Positions 5,843 to 6,245 of a stretch of 6,245 bases of DNA are shown in pieces. Each line of letters starts with the position of its first letter. Position 1 is the stretch's first letter. Below the pieces are notes generated by a model. The model made no database searches. It worked only from the letters and a program-made list of their open reading frames with translations, and was not told where the DNA came from. Source of the stretch: an uncultured Clostridia bacterium (GTDB taxonomy: Bacteria > Bacillota > Clostridia > Peptostreptococcales > Anaerovoracaceae); NCBI GenBank assembly GCA_934255435.1, contig CAKQNZ010000123.1, positions 1 to 6,245 on the forward strand, given 5' to 3'. The position numbers were made by a program, and so were the translations under genes.

Positions 5843-6245
5843 CTACAGAGCCGTCCCTTTTGTGGGTACAAAATATTTCGTCATATCGACGCCTTCAAGC
5901 TCCAGAAGCGCTATCTTTTTGTCTATGCCTCCTGCATAACCTGTTAGGCTGCCGTTTGTACCTACGACTCTGTGGCACGGTATTATTATAGATATAGGAT
6001 TATGACCTACAGCGCCACCCACCGCCTGAGCCGACATCGTGCTGCGTCCCGTGCGAGCTGCTATCTTCTTTGCTATCTCGCCGTATGTAGTGGTCTGCCC
6101 GCTCGGTATATCGCACAGTATCTTCCAGACCATCTGACGGAAATCACTGCCGGACGGGGCCAGAGGCAGTTCGCTGATCTGCGGATTTTCTCCTGCAAAA
6201 TATCTGTCAAGCCACATGCATGTCTGTTCGAGTATATCGACAGCC
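5843..6245 (-). CDS. ogt: Methylated-DNA-[protein]-cysteine S-methyltransferase (5' end outside window)
   Basis: O6-alkylguanine-DNA alkyltransferase, which transfers the alkyl group from O6-alkylguanine or O4-alkylthymine to its own cysteine in a suicide reaction. The frame stays open through the right edge. The nine residues before the ATG at 6217 (AVDILEQTC) run naturally into MWLDRYFAGE, a typical lead-in to the catalytic domain, so that ATG is internal and the true start lies beyond 6245. Visible features include FRQMVWKILCDIPSGQTTTYGEIA (positions 26-49 from the 6217 Met) and the active site IIPCHRVVG, with nucleophile C81 from that Met (bases 5975-5977). The GYAGG loop and a LLELEG terminal helix follow. 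The residue 17 before the Cys, Arg128 (arginine finger) in human MGMT, is Gln here (QAVGGAV). The gene is convergent with hcp, and its promoter lies outside the window. Confidence 0.95.
   Translation of the reverse strand, partial: AVDILEQTCMWLDRYFAGENPQISELPLAPSGSDFRQMVWKILCDIPSGQTTTYGEIAKKIAARTGRSTMSAQAVGGAVGHNPISIIIPCHRVVGTNGSLTGYAGGIDKKIALLELEGVDMTKYFVPTKGTAL

Overview
The window looks like a piece of chromosome from an anaerobic, low-to-mid-GC Firmicute of the Clostridia type. The signs are strong AGGAG-type ribosome binding sites, U-tailed hairpin terminators, an extended -10 promoter, and a hybrid cluster protein with the cysteine spacing usual in strict anaerobes. A narrower placement cannot be supported from the sequence alone. 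No rRNA, tRNA, CRISPR, insertion sequence or phage gene is visible.

Left block (1-2998), all on +. The 3' part of a LuxR-type regulator runs in from outside the window. An 85-bp gap follows, then a nitrilase-superfamily amidase, then after only 43 bp a 12-TM APC-superfamily importer that strongly resembles the putrescine importers PuuP/PlaP. A strong terminator closes the block. The simplest reading is a small catabolic unit: a regulator, an importer for an amine, amide or amino acid, and an enzyme that hydrolyses a C-N amide or carbamoyl bond in it.

Middle block (2999-3836). A stretch rich in inverted repeats and an extended -10 promoter lead into a monocistronic flavodoxin-fold reductase, which carries a compact four-cysteine motif like that of iron-sulfur flavoproteins. 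It ends at a second strong terminator.

Right block (3837-6245). A roughly 170-bp non-coding leader containing stacked inverted repeats precedes hcp, a complete hybrid cluster protein with every expected metal ligand. Facing it from the right edge on the - strand is ogt, an O6-alkylguanine-DNA alkyltransferase cut by the window end. The 204 bp between the convergent stops holds several dyads, one of which could form a pseudoknot. Hcp (NO and hydroxylamine chemistry) and Ogt (repair of alkylation, including damage arising from nitrosation) make a plausible nitrosative-stress neighbourhood.

The genes themselves are recognisable families. I do not see a clear new system. The points most worth a second look are the amidase/importer pairing, the FeS-like cysteine motif in the reductase, the glutamine at the arginine-finger position of Ogt, and the structured non-coding DNA around hcp.
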